A stretch of DNA of 64,000 nucleotides. Source: Paulinella micropora (Eukaryota; Cercozoa; Imbricatea; Euglyphida; Paulinellidae). The notes beneath the pieces were generated by a model, which had not been told where the DNA came from, did not search any database, and saw only the letters and a list, made by a program, of their open reading frames with translations. Position 1 is the first letter of the stretch; each line of letters starts with the position of its first letter. The DNA lies in the NCBI GenBank assembly GCA_019918135.1, contig WBZZ01001258.1, positions 94,501-158,500 of the forward strand, given 5' to 3'. The translations under genes and the position numbers were made by a program. Shown here piece by piece: positions 1 to 10,100 of this stretch.

Positions 1-722
1 CGGGAGCCCGCCTGCCACAAGCTCAGTGATGTTGGGCTGGCCGACAACTCTTGCACCACCTCTGTTCCCAGCAAGTTCTGCCGCAGACTCTCGTCCCAGC
101 GCGCCAGGCGTGCTATTGACCCCCGCGAATAGTCCGCCTCCTGGAACAGCTCGGCCGCTTGTTTCTTGAGCTCGCCGCGCACGTCGCCCACCGGCGGTTC
201 CGCCCCCCGAAACAAGCCCCGCCGGTGCGCCACACCGCTGAGCAGGCCCCAAGACTCGCGCACACCCTCTGCCTCTGTTGCTGACAGCACCGACTCCTGC
301 CCCTGGGCACGCGCCGCCCACATCTTACCACCCACCCTCGGGACACCCGTCTCCCACAGAAAAGCGCCGCAGTGCTTGCAAATCATCGTCAGCGCCTGGT
401 GCACCGTCCGTGAAAACTGCGGCAGCAAGAACGGCTCCGGAAACTCCAGGTGGGGAGAGTGCCCCGGACATTTCAGTAGGTTGCTGTCACACAAGTTGCA
501 CATCAGCGTGTGCGGATCCACGGACAAGCTAGGGTCACCGTACGTGAATGCGGAGTCTCGCGCATTACTTCCGGACAAATACCCGGTGGACACGTCGCGT
601 ATGTCTTTGTCTGTCGCTAGCTCCGCTTCGACCACCAGTTGCGAATCGTCGCTGTGCCTGACTACTTTGGCATCGCACCAACCCGCCGGCTGCCAGGCCT
701 GGCGTAACTGTCGCTGTTCCAT
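1..722 (-). CDS. DNA-directed RNA polymerase II-type largest subunit (Rpb1), N-terminal part
   Basis: The reading frame starts at an ATG at 722 and is still open at the window edge, so only about 240 N-terminal residues are visible. They follow the clamp-core start of the family: MCNLCDSNLLKCPGH carries the CxxC...CPGH zinc signature, followed by a hydrophobic strand and a second pair of cysteines in ICKHCGAF. This subunit forms the clamp and, further on, the catalytic Mg site of multisubunit RNA polymerases. Large DNA viruses that transcribe in the cytoplasm or a viral factory often encode it. The catalytic NADFDGD motif lies outside the window. A host copy is unlikely given the intronless, dense setting. 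The order and spacing of the zinc ligands make the call firm, but the viral subfamily cannot be told. Confidence 0.88.
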   Translation of the reverse strand, partial: MEQRQLRQAWQPAGWCDAKVVRHSDDSQLVVEAELATDKDIRDVSTGYLSGSNARDSAFTYGDPSLSVDPHTLMCNLCDSNLLKCPGHSPHLEFPEPFLLPQFSRTVHQALTMICKHCGAFLWETGVPRVGGKMWAARAQGQESVLSATEAEGVRESWGLLSGVAHRRGLFRGAEPPVGDVRGELKKQAAELFQEADYSRGSIARLARWDESLRQNLLGTEVVQELSASPTSLSLWQAGS

Positions 723-1068
723 TGCAAAAGGCGCCTCTCGACGAGAGAAGCTGAAGCCGGAATTGGACACTTGGGCGCTGAACCAAAAATAAAAGAAAAC
801 GCGCGGGGGGGAGGGTTGGCTTTAGCTTGCACGCGTTGTCTGCGAGAGGAAAGGGAAAGGGAAGGGAAGGAAAGAAGGAAGAGGTAGAGAGAGGGAGGGA
901 GGGGGGGGGGAATGAAAAAAGGACCAGAAAGACAGAGGGGAGAAAGAAGAGCAGGGGGGAAGAGCAAAACACCTGCTCGTGGCGGGCTCTCCTACAAACG
1001 GTTTTTAATGTGTTTCTTGCAGGAGGTTAGGTTGTCGTTTTGTTTTGGTTGCAAGGCCCTTGCAAAAT
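723..1068. other. Intergenic: purine-rich tract upstream of the Rpb1-like gene
   Basis: No gene is supported here. The plus strand from about 842 to 965 is almost pure purine (GGGAAAGG, GAGAGAGGGAGG, an 11-G run). On the sense strand of the Rpb1-like gene this is a long pyrimidine tract about 120 bases upstream of its start. Similar tracts lie before or between most genes in the window, so it is probably a regular part of promoter or spacer architecture. Confidence 0.6.
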
Positions 1069-1914
1069 TTATGTCGCTTGGATGTAAACCTTACTGCGGT
1101 CCTGCTTGTTGGTCCCAACCAAAACAAAGTATATTTCACCGTCTGTTGGTTCAGTTGGCAGGTCTGGCAGAGCTTCTTCGTTCACCTCCTCTTCTCCTTC
1201 CTCAGTGTAATGCACCGTTCCGGCTAGTACGTGTACGCTTACCGTACTACTTTGTAGCCAATCCATGCTATAACTATAGCTTTCGCCTAGGCGCTCACTA
1301 ACTTGCTTGTACACTGTATTCGATAAGGAAAACGCGCTTGACGTGCAGTAGAGTTTGTAGCGCACTATATTCCGGTAGTGGACCAAGGGCACGGGCAGTA
1401 GCAGTACCAGAGGAAACTGCAGCAGGCGCGGCCGTCTTGTAGTCCCGGCTGACGCGCCACAGACGCAACCCCTCGTTGGCTTTGCTAATGGCAGCTCGTA
1501 GCAACGGCGACAGGGCCGACAGACAGCTGTACCCAAAGTCTCCGCAGCCCTTGCCGGGGTCAAAAAACGTCTTCACGTTCCACTTGCGGTCCGCGCCCAG
1601 GCTTTCTACTTCGTTGGTTGGATGCCACCAGCTTGAACGCTGCACTGCGTACGGCACATCGCGCCGCCGAGAAGTTATCGTATACGCAAGAGAATCCACG
1701 AATGAAATATAAGACAGCGCGAGCTTTTTGTGACTACCTTGGCTCCGCAGCCTGTTCAGTAACCACGTGATTTTGGCGGGGGGGCGGGGGGGGTTGTCCG
1801 TAGAGCCGCGACCCCCTGTCGGGGAGGATGACGAGGACGAACCCGCGGGGGGCGCTCGGCCCCTGCCGAGCCAGAAATGCTACTGCTGCCAAGCCCCGTC
1901 ACAATGTCGACCAT
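1069..1914 (-). CDS. Unknown protein, reading frame interrupted
   Basis: Two overlapping open frames on the minus strand (1069-1563 and 1298-1699) both look protein-like. The upstream one starts MDSLAYTITSRRRD and contains SSWWHPTNEVESLGADRKW; the downstream one ends in an acidic stretch (HYTEEGEEEVNEE) and a tail EIYFVLVGTNKQ. Coding-like sequence also extends upstream to an ATG near 1914. I read this as one gene with about two interruptions, or as assembly errors in it. No family was recognised and there is no signal peptide. It is transcribed toward the Rpb1-like gene in the same direction. Confidence 0.35.
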
Positions 1915-2467
1915 GTTGGATTAGCTCAAACACAACAATTAAGGAGCCTGCTTTAGTTTTAGCTTAGCCCCTTGGCACACACGCTCTCTTTCTCTCTCCT
2001 TCCCCTCCCCCTCTCCCCTCCTCTTTTCTCTTTCTCCTCGCTCTACTACCCCCCTTCCCGCCCCTTTTTTCTTTGCCACACGTTCCCCCCGGCGAGCACC
2101 AACAAACAACCCAACAAACAAAAAAGAGGTGTATATATTTCTAGCAAGCAAACAAATGTACCAGCTGCCGCTACCCCGTCTAAGCTTCACTGAAGATGAT
2201 ACGTCGCTCAAGCCGCGAAGCTAGGCTCTTGCTTGGCGTAGCTCACACGCAACTGCGTGGCTGCTTGGACGGCACCCACGCCCCTGCCCCCCCAGCAGTA
2301 CTCTCTGCGTCAAGCTAGGTACGACTCTGCTGCGTCATTACGCGTTGAACTATGCAGTAGGCCATCCGCGGGTTCGGCTCGACCTAGTGGCCTCTCCGTC
2401 TTACTTGCCGCCAATCCGCACTGTAGGCTTTTGTCACTTGTTATGTTGGGCTCTGAGCGCCTCCTAC
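1915..2467. other. Intergenic: pyrimidine tract and AT-rich segment between divergent genes
   Basis: About 550 bases between a minus-strand and a plus-strand gene. It holds a CT-rich tract at about 1981-2090, then AAACAAAC-type repeats and a TATATATT box near 2133-2140, which may be promoter elements for the gene starting at 2468. Coding-like sequence in the frame of the downstream gene reaches back to 2345 but has no ATG there. Confidence 0.45.
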
Positions 2468-3763
2468 ATGTTTGAACATCACTGGAATAAGCGCCCGCTG
2501 CGCAGCCAGCCCCTGCCCTCTGCTCGCAGCAGTGCCGACGCAGCGGCAGGCCTCGCGCTAGACCTCGACAAGTGCGGCAAGTGTCTGGCTGCCTTAGCAG
2601 ACAGAGGCGAGCCTACGCCCCAGGATCTGGCGGGGCTGCCTATGCCTGCGTCCCAGCTCCTAAGCGCGCGGAGAGAAAGGGATGAGATTTTGCGCAAGCT
2701 ACGACAGCAGGGCCACGGTAGCCTCCTGCAGGCTTCTGCCGGGGGGCTCTTCGCACCTCACCCCCTGGCGGTTTGGTTCAAGACCTACCTGGTAGACAGC
2801 GCCTGGGCTGGATTGCAGCAGTGTTTTTGGCGCTTATGTGCGCTGTTGTGGTTGACTCCAGATATAGTGCGGGCAACCGCACAGCTCGCGCCCGCGCTCG
2901 AGACGCTTACTAATTGGTATATATTTCTTGCCTCTTGGAACACACTTCTGGCGTGTGCTTCTCCGCCAGACTGGGAACCCCTCTTGGGCGAGCGTGCTGA
3001 CCTCTGCGCGCCGGCCTTTCTCAAGCGACTGGCCCTGCCGAACAATCCAGATATTACGGAAAGGATCCAGCAAAGATTCCAGGACGCCTGCTGTGCCCAA
3101 AATCTCACTGGCTCAACCCAAGAACACTTTAAAACAATTTTTGGCGAACTTGCAAAAACTCAGATCAGGCCAACTGCAATCTTTCAGAAACTAGCTTCTG
3201 TTGCTAGACGGCAAGGCTTGCGGAGGCTCACTGAGCGTTCCAGGCCGAATGCCGCAGATGTCTGGCGCCTAGGCGACCCGTCAGCGGTAGCCGCTGACGA
3301 CCCCTTGGATGAGCTCGTCTTGTCGATCGTACAAGAATTAGTTTTTCTTACCCACGGGGCAGACTTGCTGTCCCCTCCTCTCTTTCTCCCAACCAACTTC
3401 CTAGCTGTACACCAACTCTCTCGCGCGAAGCTCACCACGCAGAAAATGACGCCCAACATGCGGGTATTGAGGCCTTGCTTGATTGCCGGTTTTGGGCTCT
3501 GGTTCGTCTACGGATTTTCGTCTTCTACACCGTCTCTTACTGCCTGCGCTACTTTTGCAGAGGCCTGGCTCTGGTGGTGCTGGTCTATCCAAAAGCGCTA
3601 CGACGGACGTTTGCAGTGTGGAAAGCCCTTGCTAAAACAAGGGATTCCGGGCTTTGAAGTGCTTCACAGGTTTAAAGGGGTGCAAAGAAGAAGGGAGGGG
3701 GGGTGTGTGTGTGTGTGTGCAAAGAAGAAGGGAGAGGGAAAGGAAAGTCGGGGGGTGGCCTGA
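2468..3763 (+). CDS. Unknown protein with hydrophobic C-terminal region
   Basis: Frame of about 431 residues counted from the first ATG, MFEHHWNKRPL. The body is helical-looking with many Leu, Ala and Arg residues, and it has a Cys pair in LDKCGKCLAAL. Near the C-terminus is a hydrophobic, Trp-rich segment (CLIAGFGLWFVYGF, then AWLWWCW) that could span a membrane. The last 30 residues are low-complexity (CVCVCAKKKGEGKE) and arise from a GT repeat, so the natural end may be earlier. A hydrophobic open frame also overlaps 3475-3657. No known family was recognised. It is followed at a short distance by the Sel1-repeat gene on the same strand. Confidence 0.5.
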   Translation: MFEHHWNKRPLRSQPLPSARSSADAAAGLALDLDKCGKCLAALADRGEPTPQDLAGLPMPASQLLSARRERDEILRKLRQQGHGSLLQASAGGLFAPHPLAVWFKTYLVDSAWAGLQQCFWRLCALLWLTPDIVRATAQLAPALETLTNWYIFLASWNTLLACASPPDWEPLLGERADLCAPAFLKRLALPNNPDITERIQQRFQDACCAQNLTGSTQEHFKTIFGELAKTQIRPTAIFQKLASVARRQGLRRLTERSRPNAADVWRLGDPSAVAADDPLDELVLSIVQELVFLTHGADLLSPPLFLPTNFLAVHQLSRAKLTTQKMTPNMRVLRPCLIAGFGLWFVYGFSSSTPSLTACATFAEAWLWWCWSIQKRYDGRLQCGKPLLKQGIPGFEVLHRFKGVQRRREGGCVCVCAKKKGEGKESRGVA

Positions 3764-3903
3764 CCTGACAGACACTCTTGGCTTTTGTCTGGCTCTTGAT
3801 ATTTATTTGTAAGACCGTAACAAAAGAAAACGGACGGGCTTATCAAAAGCCCTCTCCTCTCCTCTCTCTTCCCTCTTGTCAATCTCTCTGTCACACGCGG
3901 CCG

Positions 3904-4548
3904 ATGTCAAGCAAAGAACATGGGGGTCAAGAAATAGAACCAAAAGCCCGGGCATCATTATGTGGAATATGCCAGCTACGACAACTGGCGGAGAGTGGAG
4001 ACGCGGCTGCACAGTTTGCTCTCGGGTCTCGTTACTATCTTGGGTTTCATGTGCGGCAAAACTACAAAAAAGCGGCCAGGTGGTTCACCGCAGCGGCCCA
4101 GCATGGGCATGTAAAGGCGCAATTAAATATGGGCATCTTGTACAGTAGAGGAGAGGGGGTTTGTCAAGACTTGAATAGAGCGTTCGATTGGTTCACCCAA
4201 GCGGCACAACAAAAGTTAGCGCAAGCGCAAACCGCTAAGGAAATCTGCTACGCCGACGGGCGAGGAGTAGAAAAAGATCTTGCAAAGGCTTATGAGTGCT
4301 ATCTCTTGGCAGCTGCGCAGAATGAAGCGAACGCGCAATTTCGTCTGGGAGATTGTTACGCCCGGGGGGAAGGAGTTACACAAGACCTGCCCACCGCCGT
4401 CAAATGGTATACTATGGCCGCGGAGCAGGGACTAGCGCAAGCGCAGTCTTGCCTGGGGGACTGCTACGGCAAAGGACTAGGAGTTACACAAGACACGATC
4501 AAAGCGGCCGGTTGGCACGCGAAGGCGGAAAGGCGGGGGGGTGCATAG
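3904..4548 (+). CDS. Sel1-repeat protein (TPR-like adaptor)
   Basis: About 214 residues starting MSSKEHGGQEIEPKAR; this ATG was chosen because the repeats begin soon after it. There are five 36-residue Sel1-like repeats with the pattern A-x2-LG-x2-Y-x2-G-x-GV-x-QD-x2-KA-x2-W-x3-AA, for example YARGEGVTQDLPTAVKWYTMA. Sel1 repeats form a right-handed alpha-solenoid that binds other proteins. Viral and bacterial versions are often host-interaction scaffolds. It has no signal peptide, so it is probably cytosolic. A paralogue lies at 6092-6838 beyond the double-MYND gene. A 26-A run follows closely and may mark its 3' end. Confidence 0.88.
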   Translation: MSSKEHGGQEIEPKARASLCGICQLRQLAESGDAAAQFALGSRYYLGFHVRQNYKKAARWFTAAAQHGHVKAQLNMGILYSRGEGVCQDLNRAFDWFTQAAQQKLAQAQTAKEICYADGRGVEKDLAKAYECYLLAAAQNEANAQFRLGDCYARGEGVTQDLPTAVKWYTMAAEQGLAQAQSCLGDCYGKGLGVTQDTIKAAGWHAKAERRGGA

Positions 4549-4570
4549 TAGCCATTAAGCTGAACCAAGA

Positions 4571-4572
<2 letters not shown>

Positions 4573-4598
<26 letters not shown>
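4573..4598 (+). repeat. Poly-A run (26 bases) after the Sel1-repeat gene
   Basis: An uninterrupted run of 26 A begins 25 bases after the stop codon of the Sel1-repeat gene. It may be part of the transcript-end region or a simple slippage repeat. Runs this long are prone to length errors in sequencing. Confidence 0.85.
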
Positions 4599-4602
<4 letters not shown>

Positions 4603-4780
4603 TAGTAACTACCAAAACAACTGCCCATTACTAAAACAAGAAGGGGGGGGGTAGGGAGAGGGGAAACCCTCCCCCCCCTCCCATTCTCCTCACAGGCAAA
4701 TCCTTTGCGGGTACAAACTAGACGTATGTTGGGTTTTGGGGCTATTGCTACACAATAAGCAGGGGGGGAGGTGGCTTTCC

Positions 4781-5845
4781 ATGGACCAGCACCGTTGCAC
4801 CGTAGCTTATGCGTGTGCGGATCCCCTGTGTAACCGAGTGGGGGAAACCGCCAAGCTAAGGTCCTGTGCTCGTTGCCGCGTCCTGCGCTATTGTAGTCGT
4901 CTTTGCCAAAAGCGTCATTGGGCAGCCGGACATCGCAGGCTTTGTATCCCCGGGGCCCATCTAAACCCACAATACGTGCGAGCACTTAGCGCTATCCGCA
5001 GAATCCGACGGTCGAAGAAGCGTCAGGCCACGCTCTGGAAACTAGCACAAATGGACGGCCCGCCAGGTACCTGTCGCTGTCTGCATGTCATAGTTGACCC
5101 CGACAAGAAAAGCCTGTCCGTATACCAACTGACGGAGGAGGACCTGGCCAGTCCTGACTCTAAGCACCTGCAGGCAAGCGTAGCTGGGGCCCGGGGCCAA
5201 GGATTGTACGTCCTCATAGAAGCCTTTTTAGAACGGATTGCTCAGAACAGCGTGGGGGCCGGCGATGATGACAGCTCGCGCTGGTACACTACCGTATTTT
5301 GCTTGCTTCTGCCGGAGAGCACAGCGCCGGCCCTAGTTGACAGCAACTTAGCTCAAGCTGATAAAGACCTTCTGATCGGCAGGCCACGCTGTGAATTCTG
5401 CGCAAGGCTAGATTCGAGCGACACTGCTCTGCTCGCCTGCAGTCACTGCCGACTCGTTTGGTATTGCAACAAAAAATGTCAAACCCAACATTGGCGCCGA
5501 GATCATCAGCGGGTTTGTGGCCAGGGACAGAGCCTACTCTTAACTCAAATCCTAGCCATGCAGCTGCCACAACAATTCATGGAGCTTATGCGGCGCCCGA
5601 GTTTGGCACAGGCAGACGAAGCCCGCGGGGTGCTCCTGTACGCTGTGCTTGAGCTAGCGCGGTTGCAGCAGGCAACAATAACTGGCTCTGATCCATACTG
5701 GTACAAGCAGGGACTCCAGCCTTTTTATCGGAGGGTGCGCTGGGCAGGGAAGTGCCTGAACAACGACCCGCAAGGCGCGTTAGACACCTGTGTGCCGCCG
5801 GGACTTTGGGATGAGGTGCTAGCGCTGTGGCGCGCTCCTGGTTAG
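4781..5845 (+). CDS. Protein with two MYND-type zinc fingers
   Basis: About 354 residues from MDQHRCTVAYACADP. Two MYND fingers are visible. The first is near residues 10-58, with CADPLCN, then CARCRVLRYCSRLCQKRHW and HRRLC. The second is near 203-246, with CEFC, CSHCRLVWYCNKKCQ, HW and HQRVC. MYND domains (C-x2-C...C-x2-C...YC-x3-CQ-x2-HW-x3-H-x3-C) bind proline-rich peptides in transcription regulators and SET-domain enzymes. No SET domain is seen, and the segments between and after the fingers are unrecognised helical sequence. The tandem arrangement is unusual. A related, broken single-MYND gene lies at 56423-57291. It is intact and probably intracellular. Confidence 0.87.
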   Translation: MDQHRCTVAYACADPLCNRVGETAKLRSCARCRVLRYCSRLCQKRHWAAGHRRLCIPGAHLNPQYVRALSAIRRIRRSKKRQATLWKLAQMDGPPGTCRCLHVIVDPDKKSLSVYQLTEEDLASPDSKHLQASVAGARGQGLYVLIEAFLERIAQNSVGAGDDDSSRWYTTVFCLLLPESTAPALVDSNLAQADKDLLIGRPRCEFCARLDSSDTALLACSHCRLVWYCNKKCQTQHWRRDHQRVCGQGQSLLLTQILAMQLPQQFMELMRRPSLAQADEARGVLLYAVLELARLQQATITGSDPYWYKQGLQPFYRRVRWAGKCLNNDPQGALDTCVPPGLWDEVLALWRAPG

Positions 5846-5901
5846 CGTATCTTTCTGAACAGTACTAGCTCTACCTACCTCTTGAGGAGGCGTTGCCAAG
5901 C

Positions 5902-5917
5902 TCTTTAATTAAAAAGA
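5902..5917. terminator. AT palindrome at gene end
   Basis: TCTTTAATTAAAAAGA lies about 60 bases after the stop of the double-MYND gene. It is a near-palindrome containing an ATTAAA poly-A-like hexamer. The same element recurs at other gene ends in this window, so it is probably a transcript-termination or polyadenylation hairpin. Confidence 0.55.
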
Positions 5918-6091
5918 ACAGAATTTGTAGCAAGCAAGCAGCCAAAAAACCTACTTCTTTGGGAGAGTAGGAGGGGGGGGGGGAGGGGAGCGCTACCCCC
6001 CCCCCCCCCCACCGCTCTTAGTGCTGCTTTCGAACACGCCCTTAACAATCGATCGGAGAGGAGGTAGAAGTAGATTTTTTTTCCTTGGGGT

Positions 6092-6838
6092 ATGGCGGAG
6101 CAAGCTTTGGCAGGCCATCTTAAAGCTGCACAAAACTGTTCTGCCAGGGCTCAGTTTAACGTGGGCTTGTGCTATGAATGGGGCCACGGAGCGGCTGCGT
6201 GCCCTATACGCGCGTTCGGCTGGTACAAAGCAGCTGCTGCACAAGGGCTAGCCGAGGCACAGTTCAAACTAGGAGTGTTTTATGAGACTGGTCAGGGTAC
6301 TGCGCGAAACCCCCCGCGGGCCGCGTCCTACTATCGCTTGGCAGCTTGTCAGGGGCTAGCGGCAGCCCAGCTTAGCCTGGGGTTATGTTACGCAAGGGGG
6401 CGAGGGATCTGGCGTGATCCGTGCGTAGCCGTGCGCTGGTACCTGCAGGCCGCGCTCCAACGCCTTGCGGCCGCTCAGTACAACTTGGGGCTCTGTTACG
6501 AGAGCGGGCAAGGCATTGCGCCAGACGAAGAAAAAGCACTTGGTTGGTACCGCTTAGCTGCGCAGCAAGGACTGCCCAGCGCGCATTACCGGGTGGGACT
6601 CTGTTATGCCAAGGGACGAGGGGTCGAACAAGATCTGCGTGTTGCAGTGAAATGGTACCGCCGAGCCGCACGAGCTGGCGACGCTACCGCTCGGCTGGCT
6701 CTGAGCCGGTGTTACTTCGAGGGTGTAGGCGTACCGCGCGACCGCCGACGCGCGGCCAAGTGGTACCGACGCGTCCGCCGGTGGCTGCGGCCTGCGATAG
6801 CTTTTTGTTTGCATGGGGAGGGACCGGGCCTGTACTAG
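6092..6838 (+). CDS. Sel1-repeat protein, second paralogue
   Basis: 248 residues from MAEQALAGHLKAAQN. At least six Sel1-like repeats run from about residue 10 to 225, each with the LGLCYExGxG...DxxxAxxWYRLAAxQG pattern, for example LCYESGQGIAPDEEKALGWY. There is no signal peptide or extra domain. It is longer than its neighbour at 3904-4548 and more Cys-rich at the repeat turn (LCY, RCY). Both copies probably arose by local duplication, with the double-MYND gene now between them. It is a likely protein-binding scaffold, and the partner is unknown. Confidence 0.88.
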   Translation: MAEQALAGHLKAAQNCSARAQFNVGLCYEWGHGAAACPIRAFGWYKAAAAQGLAEAQFKLGVFYETGQGTARNPPRAASYYRLAACQGLAAAQLSLGLCYARGRGIWRDPCVAVRWYLQAALQRLAAAQYNLGLCYESGQGIAPDEEKALGWYRLAAQQGLPSAHYRVGLCYAKGRGVEQDLRVAVKWYRRAARAGDATARLALSRCYFEGVGVPRDRRRAAKWYRRVRRWLRPAIAFCLHGEGPGLY

Positions 6839-6877
6839 ATACACCCAGAACGTAAACGTGCCCCTCTCCCCCCCGCA

Positions 6878-6913
<36 letters not shown>

Positions 6914-7114
6914 TCTCTCTCTTTCTCGCGCGCGCGCTCTTTTTCCTCGGGGGAAAGGGGGGAGGAGAGAGAAGAGAAGAAGACAGTTTTTGCTGCAGGA
7001 GGGGGGGGGGGGGAAGGGAAGGGGTAAAAAAGTGAAAATAAACCAGATTTGTCGAGAGATTAAAATAAAAGACTGTACTTTTTTTGCAAAGGAGGTGTAG
7101 TCGGGGGCACGACG

Positions 7115-10100
7115 ATGGGGAGGGGTGTCGCTCGTAGCCTATTCCTGCTATGGCAGTGTTGGACGCTGCATATTAGCTACGCACTCTCTCCCCGGCCCCC
7201 TGGGTGCAACTGGAAATCCACGGAGCCGCTGTTGTTTACGGTGAGCCAGGTAGATCAACGGGGTGGGTTGCGCTTTGAGATGCCCGCGGGTTTTCCCACT
7301 CCTCTGCGCACGCGCGCAAGCCGGCTGCAGGCGCAAGAACAGCCACCGCTGTACAAAGTAGACTGGGGGGACGGCACACAGAGCGCCTGCCCTGAACAGG
7401 TCGCAGGCGGCGGGTGCGAACACACGTACTCAGCCAGACCTTGTGCCGCCGTCCGGGGTATTCTTGGGGGCGGGCGCGCTATACGCTAGCACAGCGAGAG
7501 CGGCCCGCCAGGTTACTGCAGGTAGAGTCTGGGGGTTGGCGGCTTACTGCCTCTTTCCCTCCCTCCTGCGCTGCGAGCTCGGCGACTGGCACAAATACTA
7601 CTACGCCCAACGTTGACTCCCGTGCTAGTGGGGTGTCCGGTGAGTACCTCGAACTTACAAGCCCGGGTTCCCCAGCTCGACGCACGGGTGTGCGCAGCCT
7701 AGCTCTGCAGCCGTTGCAGCCGGGGGGCACTGGCGATAGTAAGCAGGGTAGACTGCCTGAAGTCCGCGTGGTGGGCTCTAGCGACGGCGGCCAGAGCTGG
7801 AGCACCGTGTACAAGGCGATCCCCCCGCCTGACCTCTCACAAGGGTGGAACATCACCGCGGGCCCCGGGGACGATGCGGTACTCGAGAATGCTTTCTATA
7901 GTCGCTTTCGCTTTATTTTTTCCGTTGCTGGCCAGCGCACTGCGGCAAGCCCGAGCTGTACGACATGGTCAGTGTTGGACCGCGTGGAATTGACTCTGTT
8001 GGCAGAGGAAACATCCTGCAACGGTTTAGAACCCGCGGTGCCTTCCGCTACGACGCAGACGCGCACGCTCACCTCCTCTGTGACACCCTCTGGATCTATC
8101 ATGCCTGCCAATAGCAACCCAACCACGCCCACTCCCGAGGCGCAAGCTACGCCGCCAGCGACAACGTCTGCCTCCGTCGTCATGCCAATTACTACCACGA
8201 CTACCGCCTCTGCTACTGTGACTACTACCGCCTCTGCTACTGCGACTACTACAGCCTCTGCTACTGCGACTACTACCGCTTCTGCTACTGCGACTACCAC
8301 TGCTTCTGCTATTGTGACTACTACCGCTTCTGCTACTGCGACTACCACTGCTTCTGCTACTACGACTGCTACAAGGACTACGACTGCTACAACAACTGCT
8401 TCACCCAACGTGGGGTCTTGTGCTCTGCCTAACAATGGCGGCTGCGGAGCTTACGGGGTTTGCAGCAATATACCGGGCGGCACTGCTCTCTGCGCGTGCG
8501 CCCCTGGCTACGCGCGGGCCGGCGCGCAGGAATTGACGTGGCCTGATTACCTGTACGGCTGGCAAGTGCAAGTTAGCGGGGGCTCTGCAGCGCAGGCCGG
8601 CAGCGTCGTGGACGGCCTGGCCTCTACGTCCTGGAACAGCGGTAGCAACTACGGCCAAACCAGCAGTGGCGGCAGCGGTGGTTTCTGCAATTTCACCGCC
8701 AGCACCCTCGCCCCGGTCACGGTGACTGCCAACGGGGCTAGCTACGCAGGAGCCTACGTAAACTTCAATCAGACCTGGGGAAGCCCGGCGCGGCTCTTTG
8801 CGGTCAGCGTGCTGAGCGCCGGGTACTCCGCTGTCTCGGAGCTGGTAGTCCTGGGCTCCAGCAACGGTGGCACGAGCTGGACCTACCTCGCTACCAGCGG
8901 TCTCTGGAGCGGCTGGGCCCCCGAACAGACCAGAACATTAGTCCTGGATCTATCGCTCCCTGCTACCTACAATGCGTACCGCTTTATCATCCTGCGCAAT
9001 TTCCATTGGTACGCAGTCTACAACTCTATGTGCAGCTCGTCCGCCATTCTGGGCGACCTCCGGGTCACCCTCGACGTACCTTCGTGCGAGCTGCCCAGCC
9101 AGTCGCCCAGCCAGTCGCTTACCAAAACCCCCACCCCCAACGCAACGCCCAGCACGAGCGCGAGCCAAACGCTCAGCCCCAGCCTAACCGCCTCCGCTAC
9201 GCGCTCGCCTACCACCAGCCTCACCCCCACTGTTACCTCCACGCCATCACCTACCTTTTCGCTGTACTCCAGCCGCAGCGACACGCCCACCAACAGCCCC
9301 ACGAACTCGCTCACCGGCAGCGTGACCGCCTCTCCCTCGATCACGCCGTCCATCGACGTGAACGAGTGCAGCCGCCCTGACAACGAAGGCTGCAGCGCCA
9401 ACGGAGTTTGCAGCAACACCCAAGGTTCTTTCTATTGTACGTGCAATGCAGGCTTTACTCATGCCGGCGTCCAGCGCCTAGTGTCACCCGGGCGGTCTGT
9501 ACGGGTGGGTTGTAAGCGTCAGTAGCGCCAGTGCTGGCTCTGCGAATGTCGTGGCCGACGGCTCCGCCGCCACTTATTGGAGCTCGGCCTACGGACAATA
9601 TAACACCACCCTGAGCGGCTCTACCTGCATTAATCCACCCTCAGACACCTCTCCGGTCACGGTAGCCAGCGGACAGGTTTTTGTGGGCGCTTACATCACG
9701 TTTACCCAGTCGGTCGGCAGCTTCGCGCCGCTCCTGTCAGTATCGGTAACCTCTACCACGGGAACTGTCACCCCTCCGGGGCTAGGCACCTGTCCTTCCG
9801 GGGGTTCCGGCTGCACTGTGTACCAGACGGTCTCGGGGCTAGCGGTCCTGGGTTCCAGCGACCAGGGCAACAGCTGGACCCACTTAGCGTCGACCCCGGC
9901 CGTCTGGACCGGCTGGTTTTCTGGCACGACCCAAACTCTGACCCTGAATCTGGCCGTGGGCTACAACGCGTACCGCTTCGTGGCTCGACAGAACTATGTA
10001 CAATTCACTGCAGGTCAGCTAGCCTGCCCGTCGGTAGTGACGCTGGGGGACCTGAGCGTCACGCTGAACGTGCCGCTGTGCGAGCCCTCCAGCCCGACAC

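Noticed and set aside
7896-8435. Minus-strand open frame of 179 codons rich in Val and Ala
   Set aside because: It is the complement of the Thr/Ala repeat of the plus-strand EGF-type gene and has repeat composition only.
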